Of a DNA stretch of 7,147 nucleotides, positions 1 through 6,013 are shown in pieces (position 1 is the stretch's first letter; every line of letters starts with the position of its first letter). This stretch comes from Acidobacteriota bacterium (GTDB lineage Bacteria; Acidobacteriota; Blastocatellia; RBC074). Made by a program: the position numbers and the translations under genes. Under the pieces are notes generated by a model. It did not search any database. It saw only the letters and a program-made list of their open reading frames with translations, and was not told the DNA's origin. The stretch lies in assembly GCA_013140935.1 (NCBI GenBank), contig JABFSD010000518.1, forward strand, positions 1 to 7,147. The letters are read 5' to 3'.

Positions 1-1060
1 GATAATGGCAGCGCGCGCAATTCACCGTGAGGCCGAGAAAGGCATTGCTGGTCGCGGTGATCAGGTCATCCAGCGTGTTGGCGCGAATGATTTTTTGCTG
101 CACTTCGTCCTGATTGCCTACGCTGTCGTAAGGGCCGCAGACCAGGAAGGCCGTGCCGATTTCAACCGCAGGATCGCCGCGTCCGACCACGTCGCCCGCG
201 AGTTGTTCGACGATGAAACGGTTGAACGGCTTGTCTGCGTTAAACGAACGAATCACGTAATCACGATAAGGCCACAGGTTATTGATGACGTGATTTTGCT
301 CGAAGCCCTTGCTTTCACCGAAACGGGCTACGTCAAGCCAGTGGCGTCCCCATTGCTCGCCGTAATGCGGGCTGTTGAGCAAACGGTCTACCAGCTTTTC
401 ATAAGCGTTGGGCGATGCGTCGTTGACGAAGGCTTCGATTTCTTCGGGCGCAGGCGGCAAGCCCGTCAGATCATACGTCACGCGGCGTATCAGCGTGCGG
501 CGGTCTGCCGGTGCGCTCGGCGACAAATTGCGTTCGGCGAGTTGCGCGAAAACAAAACGATCAATCGGCGATTTCATCCAAGACTGCATCTGGGCCGCTG
601 GAATGTTTTTTGTGATTGGCGGTTCGACGTTGGCGAGCGGTTGCAACGACCACCACGTTTGATCGGCGCGCTTGCTGGCGGCGGCTTCGGTATCAGGCCA
701 CTGCGCGCCTGCGTCAATCCATGCCTTGAGCAAAGCGATTTCGCGCGACGTGAGGCGTTCGCCTTTGGGCGGCATCATCTCGGCTTTGTCGTTGCTGGTG
801 ACGCGGCGGATGAGTTCGCTCGCGTCGCGCTGGCTCGGCGTGATGACTTTCATCGCAGAGGCTTTGCTATCAAACCGCAAGCCCGCCATTTGTTTTGTCG
901 CGCCGTGGCATTCGCTGCAACGCGCGTGCAGCAGCGGACGAATGGCGCGCTCGAAATTGATTGGCTGTTGCGTGAGCGATGCCGATGCTCCGCGCGCAAA
1001 CCATCCAGTCAAGGCGGCGATGAGCAAACACAGCAACTTGATACGGCGTGAACGATGCAT
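1..1060 (-). CDS. Secreted planctomycete-type cytochrome c / DUF1549 domain protein (N-terminal part, runs off left edge)
   Basis: The reading frame is open on the minus strand from ATG at 1060-1058 to base 2 (353 codons) with no stop, so only the N-terminal part is present. Residues 1-27 look like a signal peptide: an RSRRIK basic start, a hydrophobic LLCLLIAAL core and an ASA cleavage site. A PSCyt1-type cytochrome domain follows, with heme motif C48-S-E-C51-H52 and MMPPKGE at 95-101, whose Met may be the axial ligand. From about residue 164 (SPIDRFVFAQL) the DUF1549 domain begins, with the typical DLTGLPP and HYGEQWGRHWLDVARF stretches. A second CxxCH (CARCH, 348-352) lies at the window edge. 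Relatives usually continue into DUF1553 and are very long, so most of that domain should lie to the left. They are exported and often placed in polymer or sulfated-sugar breakdown, but the reaction is not settled. No clear Shine-Dalgarno precedes the ATG; the signal peptide supports this start. Confidence 0.9.
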   Translation of the reverse strand, partial: MHRSRRIKLLCLLIAALTGWFARGASASLTQQPINFERAIRPLLHARCSECHGATKQMAGLRFDSKASAMKVITPSQRDASELIRRVTSNDKAEMMPPKGERLTSREIALLKAWIDAGAQWPDTEAAASKRADQTWWSLQPLANVEPPITKNIPAAQMQSWMKSPIDRFVFAQLAERNLSPSAPADRRTLIRRVTYDLTGLPPAPEEIEAFVNDASPNAYEKLVDRLLNSPHYGEQWGRHWLDVARFGESKGFEQNHVINNLWPYRDYVIRSFNADKPFNRFIVEQLAGDVVGRGDPAVEIGTAFLVCGPYDSVGNQDEVQQKIIRANTLDDLITATSNAFLGLTVNCARCHY

Positions 1061-1090
1061 GGTGGTGTGGTGATTTTTAGTAGCGCATTG

Positions 1091-1187
1091 ATTGCCCATT
1101 GCCAATTTCCCATTGCCAATTGATAAGCAGGAAGAGAATGCCTTCCCCTGTTTGTCAATTGGAAATGCGTAATTGGCAATGGGCAAT
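1091..1187. repeat. Palindrome with 17-bp perfect arms built from heptad repeats
   Basis: The arms at 1091-1107 and 1171-1187 are perfect 17-bp reverse complements. An inner pair (1111-1123 and 1154-1166, about 12 of 13 matching) extends the dyad toward the centre. The left side is a tandem series of 7-base units from 1091 to 1125: ATTGCCC, ATTGCCA, ATTTCCC, ATTGCCA, ATTGATA. The right side carries the complementary heptads (ATTGGCA and ATGGGCA at 1172-1185). The element fills the 142-bp gap between two minus-strand genes. There is no T-tract next to a stem, so it is not a classical intrinsic terminator, although a transcript could fold here. It resembles short tandemly repeated heptamer families described in cyanobacteria and other bacteria; membership of one is inference. 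Confidence 0.85.
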
Positions 1188-1202
1188 TTAGGAAGTGAGT
1201 GA

Positions 1203-2375
1203 TCAGTCACTAGTCGGTTGAATCGGAACTTCGCGCCCGCGCGCGGTGACGTTTTCCAAGCCGGTGACTTTGCCGTCAGCAACCAACAGCGCGTGATTGA
1301 AATTGTTCACCGTCGGACACACGTGACGCGGCACGAGATAAAGCTGTTCGCCCAACGCAGGCACACTCGCCGTCGCACGCAAATCAATCGGCAGATGCTC
1401 TTCGCTGGGCTTATGTGGCGCGTAATCGTGATGCCCGATCACGTTGCACGTAGGCACGCCTGCATCCGCCGACACAGCCTTGTGGCCTGCGTCACAGGTG
1501 ATGCGATGCGGTGCGGGATGGCTCACGACCGTAGCCAGCACCAGCGCCGCCGGACGATAACCATAGCTCTCAGGTAACTGCCTCGTCGTCGTGCAATCGC
1601 CATATACAACAGTGCCGGGCGAGACGCGATGCACGAACGGCGCATCCTTGAAAGGCGCGTAACTCACCGCACAAGGGAACGCGGGCGTGCCCGATGTGAC
1701 CAACTCTTCGACGATGAGTCCAGCGCTGTTCAAGCCCGCTACGAGTTGCATCAGTTGATCGTAACCCTGATGCGCCATCACTTCGCGCGTAGCCAAATCG
1801 GCGTGCTTGCTCATGTGTCCGTCGTAATAGTGCAAGCCGCGAAAGACCAATCCGGCGGCTTCGATGGCGTGGGCGAGTTCGATGATTTCGGCGATGCGGT
1901 CTTGATTGATGCCGGTGCGGTCGAGTCCGCCGTTCACGTCAATGAAAAGGCTGATGTTCGAATTCGCCCACGCCGCAATCTGCGCCGCGTTTTCGACCAG
2001 CGCCGAGACGCGGTTGTCCGGCATTTGCGCGGCGAGGGCGATGACGCGCTGGGCGTTGGCTCCCATCATCGGATAAGCGACGAGCAAGTCGGTCGCGCCC
2101 GCTTCGGCAGCGGTAATGAGTTCGAGTGTCGTAGCGCATTTGACGTTGACTACGCCTTGCGCGGTGAGTTCGCGCATCACGCAACCGAGCTTCGATGTTT
2201 TCACATGCGGACGCCAGCGATTGGCGTCACCGCCCAATACGCGAATCGTCGCCGCGATGTTGGCGCGGACGATCTCAGGATAGATGAGCAAAGCGGGTGT
2301 GAGCAGGTTTGACGTATCGGCGATGCGATAGTCAGCCAGCGCGGGATGTGCGAGTGCGGGTTGTGGAGTTGCCAT
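1203..2375 (-). CDS. D-threonine aldolase / D-serine dehydratase-like PLP enzyme
   Basis: This 390-aa cytosolic enzyme has an alanine-racemase-type N-terminal PLP barrel and a D-serine dehydratase-like C-terminal domain. The PLP lysine is most likely K59 in RPHVKTSK (55-62), matching the family's RPHxKTxK. Other family stretches are DVNGGLDRTGI (146-156), SGTPAF (228-233) and SPGTVVYGD (252-260). H351-V-C353 matches the HxC pair that binds a divalent metal (zinc in D-serine dehydratase). Family members cleave D-threonine or 3-hydroxy-D-aspartate to glycine plus an aldehyde or glyoxylate, or deaminate D-serine; the substrate cannot be told from sequence. Length is normal for the family. I chose ATG at 2375-2373, preceded by purine-rich AGAAAGA. 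The frame stays open to an ATG at 2561, but that adds 62 residues without family resemblance and would overlap the divergent gene. The TGA stop is at 1203-1205. Confidence 0.88.
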   Translation of the reverse strand: MATPQPALAHPALADYRIADTSNLLTPALLIYPEIVRANIAATIRVLGGDANRWRPHVKTSKLGCVMRELTAQGVVNVKCATTLELITAAEAGATDLLVAYPMMGANAQRVIALAAQMPDNRVSALVENAAQIAAWANSNISLFIDVNGGLDRTGINQDRIAEIIELAHAIEAAGLVFRGLHYYDGHMSKHADLATREVMAHQGYDQLMQLVAGLNSAGLIVEELVTSGTPAFPCAVSYAPFKDAPFVHRVSPGTVVYGDCTTTRQLPESYGYRPAALVLATVVSHPAPHRITCDAGHKAVSADAGVPTCNVIGHHDYAPHKPSEEHLPIDLRATASVPALGEQLYLVPRHVCPTVNNFNHALLVADGKVTGLENVTARGREVPIQPTSD

Positions 2376-2411
2376 AAGTTGTCTTTCTGAATTAGTGCGG
2401 GAACGGCGCGC

Positions 2412-2440
2412 AGTGTAAATCGGCGCCGCGCATGGCTCAA
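2412..2440 (-). promoter_or_regulatory. Possible sigma-70-type promoter for the D-threonine aldolase-like gene
   Basis: Read on the minus strand, TTGAGC (2440-2435) and TACACT (2417-2412) are separated by exactly 17 bp, each matching four of six consensus bases. Transcription would start near 2405, giving a leader of about 30 nt before the ATG at 2375. It is a weak match in a GC-rich region and rests only on spacing and position. Confidence 0.27.
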
Positions 2441-2549
2441 TGCGTAGTCGCCAGCAATGGTGAGAACACGCTGAAGCGAGATTTACAAAGGCTTCTGGCT
2501 TGACTGAGAATGCAGCGAATTCACCGACGTCTAATTGTGGTAGTTGGTT

Positions 2550-2969
2550 ATGAAAACGCATGTGGAATTTCGCTCTGACGCTTTTCCCGCCTATCCTGGC
2601 GAAGAAGACGAGACCAACCCGGATTGCTATGGCAAGCGTTTAGCCGAGTATGTTTCCGTAGCACTTCGTCAACATGGTTACGAGACAACCGTTCCGATTG
2701 CCGAAGATTGGGGCTGGGTCGTCTCGATCAAGAATGAGTCGTTTCCGTTATGGGTTGGTTGTGGCATTTACGCTGAAGATGAGGACGGCTTTCTGTGTTT
2801 TATCGAACCTCACAAGCCTTTCATCCGGCGTTGGTTCAAAAAGATTGATACAAGAGCGCGTGTCAGGGCTCTTCAAGTCGCGCTCGATAAAATTCTTTCA
2901 GCGCATTCGCAGGTTCGTCAGATTCGATGGTGGACTCACGAAGAGTTTAATCATCCGACAAGTACATAA
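2550..2969 (+). CDS. Small protein of unknown function, EDWGW motif
   Basis: I do not recognise this 139-aa protein with certainty. It has no signal peptide or membrane segment and looks like a single soluble alpha/beta domain. Visible features are an acidic patch PGEEDETNP (16-24), an amphipathic helix YGKRLAEYVSVALRQHGY (27-44), the aromatic-acidic motif EDWGW (52-56), then PLWVGCGIY (67-74) and a basic C-terminal helix (about 99-118). An acidic N-terminus followed by an EDWGW-like motif is, in my recollection, a feature of uncharacterised conserved proteins in diverse bacteria; I assign no function. ATG at 2550 is preferred; a TTG at 2544 in frame would add two residues, and neither has a strong Shine-Dalgarno. 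The stop is 24 bp before the thiolase ATG, so the two may be co-transcribed. The coding sequence looks slightly less GC-rich than its neighbours. Confidence 0.75.
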   Translation: MKTHVEFRSDAFPAYPGEEDETNPDCYGKRLAEYVSVALRQHGYETTVPIAEDWGWVVSIKNESFPLWVGCGIYAEDEDGFLCFIEPHKPFIRRWFKKIDTRARVRALQVALDKILSAHSQVRQIRWWTHEEFNHPTST

Positions 2970-2982
2970 GTTTAGTTGAAAC

Positions 2983-2988
2983 AAGGAG
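2983..2988 (+). promoter_or_regulatory. Ribosome binding site that sets the thiolase start
   Basis: AAGGAG ends 5 nt before ATG 2994. The frame can also be read from TTG at 2976, but that start would put this Shine-Dalgarno inside the coding sequence. It therefore decides for ATG 2994. It is the only strong Shine-Dalgarno in front of any gene in the window. Confidence 0.8.
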
Positions 2989-2993
2989 TCGCT

Positions 2994-4229
2994 ATGACCA
3001 ACGCATACATCATTGACGCAGTTCGTTCGCCGCGCGGTCGCGGCAAGATGGGCAAAGGCTCGTTGAACAACATTCATCCGCAGGAGTTGCTCGCGCAAAC
3101 GCTGAACGCACTCGCCGCGCGCACCAGCTTCAACACCGCTGACGTAGACGACGTGGTGATGGGTTGTGTCTCGCAAGCCAGCGAACAGGGCGGCGACATC
3201 GCGCGCATGGCAGTACTCGCCGCCGACTGGCCGCTCGAAGTCACCGGCGTATCGCTCAATCGTTATTGCGGTTCGGGCTTGCAGGCCGTGAATTTCGCCG
3301 CGATGGGCGTACTCTCAGGCATGCAACAACTGGTCGTAGCGGGCGGCGTCGAGAGCATGTCGCGCGTGCCGATGGGTACGGACGGCGCGGGCTTGGACGG
3401 CAAGAACATACACTTGCGCAACAAACACTTTCAGGTTCCGCAAGGCATCAGCGCCGATTTGATCGCTACGATGGAAGGCTTCACACGCGCTGAGGTGGAC
3501 GCTTTCGCGCTACGTTCGCAACAACGCGCGGCGGAGGCACAGCAAGCGGGACACTTTGCGAAAAGCCTTTTCGCCGTGCATGACAGCGACACAGGCGAAG
3601 TCGCACTCGCGGCAGATGAATACTTGCGGACTGAGACGACGCTTGAAAGTTTATCCGCGCTCGATGGCGCATTCGTCACGTGGGGAGCCAAAGAGGTCGG
3701 CCCTAACGGCGAAACGCTCGATCAAATGGCGCTCAAAAAATATCCGCAGGTCGCAGCGATCCATCACGTACACACCGCTGGCAATTCAAGCGGCATCGTA
3801 GACGGCGCGGCTGCTGTACTCGTTGCGTCGGAAGATTACGTCAAAGCGCATTCACTCAAGCCGCGCGCGCGCATTGTGGCAATGGCGACGGCGGGAGCCG
3901 AGCCGGTGATTATGCTGACCGCGCCTACGCCAGCCGCGCAGAAAGCCCTCGCGCAACGCAAGATGTCCGCGAACGACATTGACCTCTGGGAAATCAACGA
4001 AGCCTTCGCCGTTGTGCCCATGCAAACCATGCGCAACCTCGACGTAGACCCCGACAAGGTCAACGTCAACGGCGGAGCCATCGCGCTCGGCCATCCGCTG
4101 GGCGCGACGGGCGCGATCATTTTGGGTACGGCGCTGGATGAACTTGAACGGCGCGGCTTGACGACGGCGTTGATTACGTTGTGCATCGGCGGCGGGCAGG
4201 CGGTGGCGACGATCATTGAGCGGGTCTGA
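2994..4229 (+). CDS. Acetyl-CoA acetyltransferase-type thiolase
   Basis: This 411-aa cytosolic thiolase has the full length usual for the family. It carries the nucleophile C92 in NRYCGSG (89-95), NEAF (335-338), the active-site H367 in [16 protein letters not shown] (359-374) and the second catalytic C397 in LCIGGG (396-401). [17 protein letters not shown] (260-276) is also a hallmark. Such enzymes interconvert two acetyl-CoA with acetoacetyl-CoA plus CoA, or cleave 3-ketoacyl-CoAs in beta-oxidation; sequence alone does not fix direction or chain length. The stretches [15 protein letters not shown] and [14 protein letters not shown] resemble acetyl-CoA C-acetyltransferases of the FadA6-like group rather than the classical FadA beta-oxidation partner, and no fadB neighbour is visible. 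The gene follows the small unknown gene after 24 bp. A 228-bp gap with a long palindrome separates it from the malonate-like genes downstream. Confidence 0.92.
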   Translation: MTNAYIIDAVRSPRGRGKMGKGSLNNIHPQELLAQTLNALAARTSFNTADVDDVVMGCVSQASEQGGDIARMAVLAADWPLEVTGVSLNRYCGSGLQAVNFAAMGVLSGMQQLVVAGGVESMSRVPMGTDGAGLDGKNIHLRNKHFQVPQGISADLIATMEGFTRAEVDAFALRSQQRAAEAQQAGHFAKSLFAVHDSDTGEVALAADEYLRTETTLESLSALDGAFVTWGAKEVGPNGETLDQMALKKYPQVAAIHHVHTAGNSSGIVDGAAAVLVASEDYVKAHSLKPRARIVAMATAGAEPVIMLTAPTPAAQKALAQRKMSANDIDLWEINEAFAVVPMQTMRNLDVDPDKVNVNGGAIALGHPLGATGAIILGTALDELERRGLTTALITLCIGGGQAVATIIERV

Positions 4230-4295
4230 AGCATCGAAGGCAAAAAGATATTGGCTGTTGAATGCATTGGAGCAACCGCGAGTATTCGCAACTGC

Positions 4296-4386
4296 CATTA
4301 TCCATTTTCAATTCTTCATTCTTAGGCAGAGGTTCGCTGACTCAACGAACCTCTGCCTAAGAATGAAGAATTGAAAATGGATAATG
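4296..4386. repeat. Perfect 41-bp inverted repeat, 9-nt loop
   Basis: The arms at 4296-4336 and 4346-4386 are perfect reverse complements over 41 bp, separated by CTGACTCAA. The outer part of each arm has 7-base periodicity (CATTATC, CATTTTC, AATTCTT, CATTCTT on the left), like the palindrome at 1091-1187. The inner part (AGGCAGAGGTTCG) is not heptad-like. No T-tract follows either arm and I see no flanking target duplication. In RNA it would make a very stable hairpin between the thiolase and matB genes, which could stop or protect transcripts; its origin may be a non-autonomous mobile palindrome. Apart from this element and the dyad just before matB, I see nothing else in the 4230-4457 gap. 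Confidence 0.95.
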
Positions 4387-4427
4387 CCTTTACCCGTTGA
4401 CGACCGTTTAAGCCAAATGACGCACTG

Positions 4428-4446
4428 CGGTCATTACCTCTGACCG
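4428..4446. promoter_or_regulatory. Operator-like dyad upstream of matB
   Basis: CGGTCA (4428-4433) and TGACCG (4441-4446) form a perfect 6-bp inverted repeat with a 7-nt spacer, ending 11 bp before the matB ATG. GACCGTTT occurs at 4402-4409 and again at 4442-4449, exactly 40 bp apart, so a third half-site lies upstream on the same helical face. An overlapping dyad AATGAC/GTCATT spans 4416-4435. This could be a repressor site controlling matB and matC, but short dyads arise by chance and no regulator gene is in the window. Confidence 0.3.
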
Positions 4447-4457
4447 TTTTCATAACT

Positions 4458-5951
4458 ATGCAACTTACTGATTTATTCAACTTGTCTTTGCTGGGACGGG
4501 CTTTAACCAAAGCTGTGACGTTCGATCAGGCAGACGGCACGACGGCTTCGCTGACGTTCGGCGAACTCGACGCGCGCAGCAACCGCCTCGCGCGCTTGCT
4601 CACTGCACGCGGCGTAACGCGCGGCGACCGGCTTGGATTCTTTTTGCCCAATCGCATTGAGTTCGTTGATTTGTTTTTGGCTTGCGTCAAAGCGGGCGTG
4701 ATCGTTGTGCCGATCAACGTGCTTTACCGCGAACGCGAGATCGGCCACATCGTCGCCGATGCCGAACCGCGCGCCGTTGTGACGACCAAAGGACTCGCGC
4801 CTTTTGTACCTGCAGGTGCGCAAGTTTGGGATATTGACGAATTGACCGAAGCCGCTGCTACGCAAAGCGACGCGGCCTTTCGTTTGCCGCTCGAAGGCGA
4901 CGACCTGGCGGCGATTGTCTACACGTCAGGTACGACCGGACGCGCCAAAGGCGCAATGCTTACGCACAACAATTTCATCACCAACGCGACGAATATCGTG
5001 GCGTGCTGGCGCATCAGCGAAGCTGACCGTTACCTCGCCGCGCTGCCGCTCTTTCACGTACACGGTCTCGGCAACGGCCTTCATGCGTGGTTGATGAGTG
5101 GTTGCCAGATGCGGCTCGTTGAGCGTTTCGACATTCAACGCGCTCCGGCTTGGTTTGCAGCGTTTCAGACGACGTTGCTGTTTGGCGTGCCGACGATTTA
5201 CGTGCGCTTACTCGAATTGTCTGATGAACAGGCACGACTCATCGGCAAACAGATGAGGCTGTTCGTCTGCGGTTCCGCGCCGTTGCCTGCGCACGTGCTG
5301 GAAGCGTTTGAAAGCAAATTCGGTCATCGCATTTTGGAACGCTACGGCATGAGCGAGACGCTGATGAATCTGAGCAATCCTTACGAAGGCGAACGGCGCG
5401 CGGGTTCGGTGGGCTTTGCGATGCCCGGTGTCGCGGTGCGCATTCTCAACGCGCAAGGCCAGCCCGTGAACGAAGGCGAGATTGGTGAACTTTATGTGCG
5501 CGGTCCGAACGTTTGCGCGGGCTATTGGCGACGACCTGATGCAACGGCAGAGGCTTTTAAGGCCGAAGCTGACGGCGTGTGGTTTCGCACGGGCGACTTG
5601 GGTGAACGTGCGGCGGATGGTTACATCACGTTGCGCGGGCGCGGCACTGATTTGATTATTTCGGGTGGCTTCAACATCTATCCGCGCGAGATCGAAGAAG
5701 TCTTACTCGATCAGCCCGGCATCCGCGAAGCCGTCGTGGTAGGAGTATCAGACGAGCGGCGCGGCGAGTTGCCGGTGGCTTATGTGGTCGTTGATGAGTC
5801 GTTCGACGAAGTGAAAACTACGGAAGCCTGTCGTCAGCAATTCGCATCGTTCAAAGTGCCGCGCGCTTTCGTGCGTGTTGAGAGCCTGCCGCGCACCGCG
5901 TTGGGCAAAATTCAGAAACATTTGTTACCACCCTGGCAAACGCGTTCGTAG
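4458..5951 (+). CDS. matB: Malonyl-CoA synthetase-like acyl-CoA ligase
   Basis: This 497-aa ANL-superfamily ligase would use ATP and CoA to turn a carboxylic acid, probably malonate, into its CoA thioester through an acyl-adenylate in the cytosol. It shows the P-loop YTSGTTGRAKG (155-165), LPLFHVHGL (196-204), FGVPTIYVRLL (242-252), ERYGMSET (294-301), RTGD (377-380), hinge region GRGTDLIISGGFNIYPREIE (394-413, hinge D398) and catalytic K484 in RTALGKIQK. The MNLSNPYEGERRAGSVG stretch (303-319) right after the YGMSET motif, the FGVPTIYVRLL segment and the length near 500 aa resemble MatB-type malonyl-CoA synthetases more than fatty-acyl ligases. The MatC-type carrier 62 bp downstream supports this. 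A medium-chain fatty-acyl or other small-acid ligase remains possible. ATG 4458 lacks a Shine-Dalgarno but fits the family N-terminus. The last codons and the TAG stop lie inside a palindrome. Confidence 0.8.
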   Translation: MQLTDLFNLSLLGRALTKAVTFDQADGTTASLTFGELDARSNRLARLLTARGVTRGDRLGFFLPNRIEFVDLFLACVKAGVIVVPINVLYREREIGHIVADAEPRAVVTTKGLAPFVPAGAQVWDIDELTEAAATQSDAAFRLPLEGDDLAAIVYTSGTTGRAKGAMLTHNNFITNATNIVACWRISEADRYLAALPLFHVHGLGNGLHAWLMSGCQMRLVERFDIQRAPAWFAAFQTTLLFGVPTIYVRLLELSDEQARLIGKQMRLFVCGSAPLPAHVLEAFESKFGHRILERYGMSETLMNLSNPYEGERRAGSVGFAMPGVAVRILNAQGQPVNEGEIGELYVRGPNVCAGYWRRPDATAEAFKAEADGVWFRTGDLGERAADGYITLRGRGTDLIISGGFNIYPREIEEVLLDQPGIREAVVVGVSDERRGELPVAYVVVDESFDEVKTTEACRQQFASFKVPRAFVRVESLPRTALGKIQKHLLPPWQTRS

Positions 5952-6007
5952 TTCCGCCTTCAGGCGGGCGTTTCGCCCACCCGCCTAAAGGCGGAACTAC
6001 GAACGCG
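5941..6007. repeat. 28-bp imperfect inverted repeat overlapping the matB stop
   Basis: The arms at 5941-5968 and 5980-6007 pair over 28 bp with one mismatch (C5961 against A5987), leaving an 11-nt loop. The same bases can instead fold into three small hairpins: CCGCCT/AGGCGG at 5954-5967, GGGCG/CGCCC at 5966-5978, and CCGCCT/AGGCGG at 5981-5994. The left end encodes the last residues and TAG stop of matB; the right end is 6 bp before the matC ATG. There is no T-tract, so it is not a canonical terminator. The GTTCCGCC/GGCGGAAC core looks like a dispersed intergenic repeat, but only one copy is present here. Folding in mRNA could hold down matC translation or protect the matB 3' end; that is inference. 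Confidence 0.92.
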
Positions 6008-6013
6008 CAACTT

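Noticed and set aside
5..1051. A 348-codon plus-strand open frame
   Set aside because: It is antisense to the DUF1549 gene, whose minus-strand translation has a signal peptide, heme motifs and conserved family stretches. The plus frame has no recognisable domain and an arginine-rich, shadow-like composition.
1091..1187. CRISPR array
   Set aside because: The repeat units are 7 bp in tandem and as an inverted pair, without spacers of regular length and without cas genes.
1629..2312. A 227-codon plus-strand open frame
   Set aside because: It lies opposite the D-threonine aldolase-like gene and reads as an Arg/His/Asp-rich shadow with no family features.
2500..2535. Promoter for the 139-aa gene from TTGACT at 2500-2505
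   Set aside because: No acceptable -10 lies 16-18 bp downstream; the nearest AT-rich hexamer TCTAAT is 24 bp away.
2376..2561. N-terminal extension of the D-threonine aldolase-like gene to ATG 2561
   Set aside because: The extra 62 residues do not resemble the family, would overlap the start of the divergent gene and would leave no promoter space.
2976..2993. TTG start for the thiolase
   Set aside because: A perfect AAGGAG lies inside that extension 5 nt before ATG 2994, and the thiolase fold begins directly after the ATG.
4296..4386. Intrinsic terminator
   Set aside because: The stem is far longer than usual and neither arm is followed by a T-tract. Rho-dependent or structural effects are not excluded.
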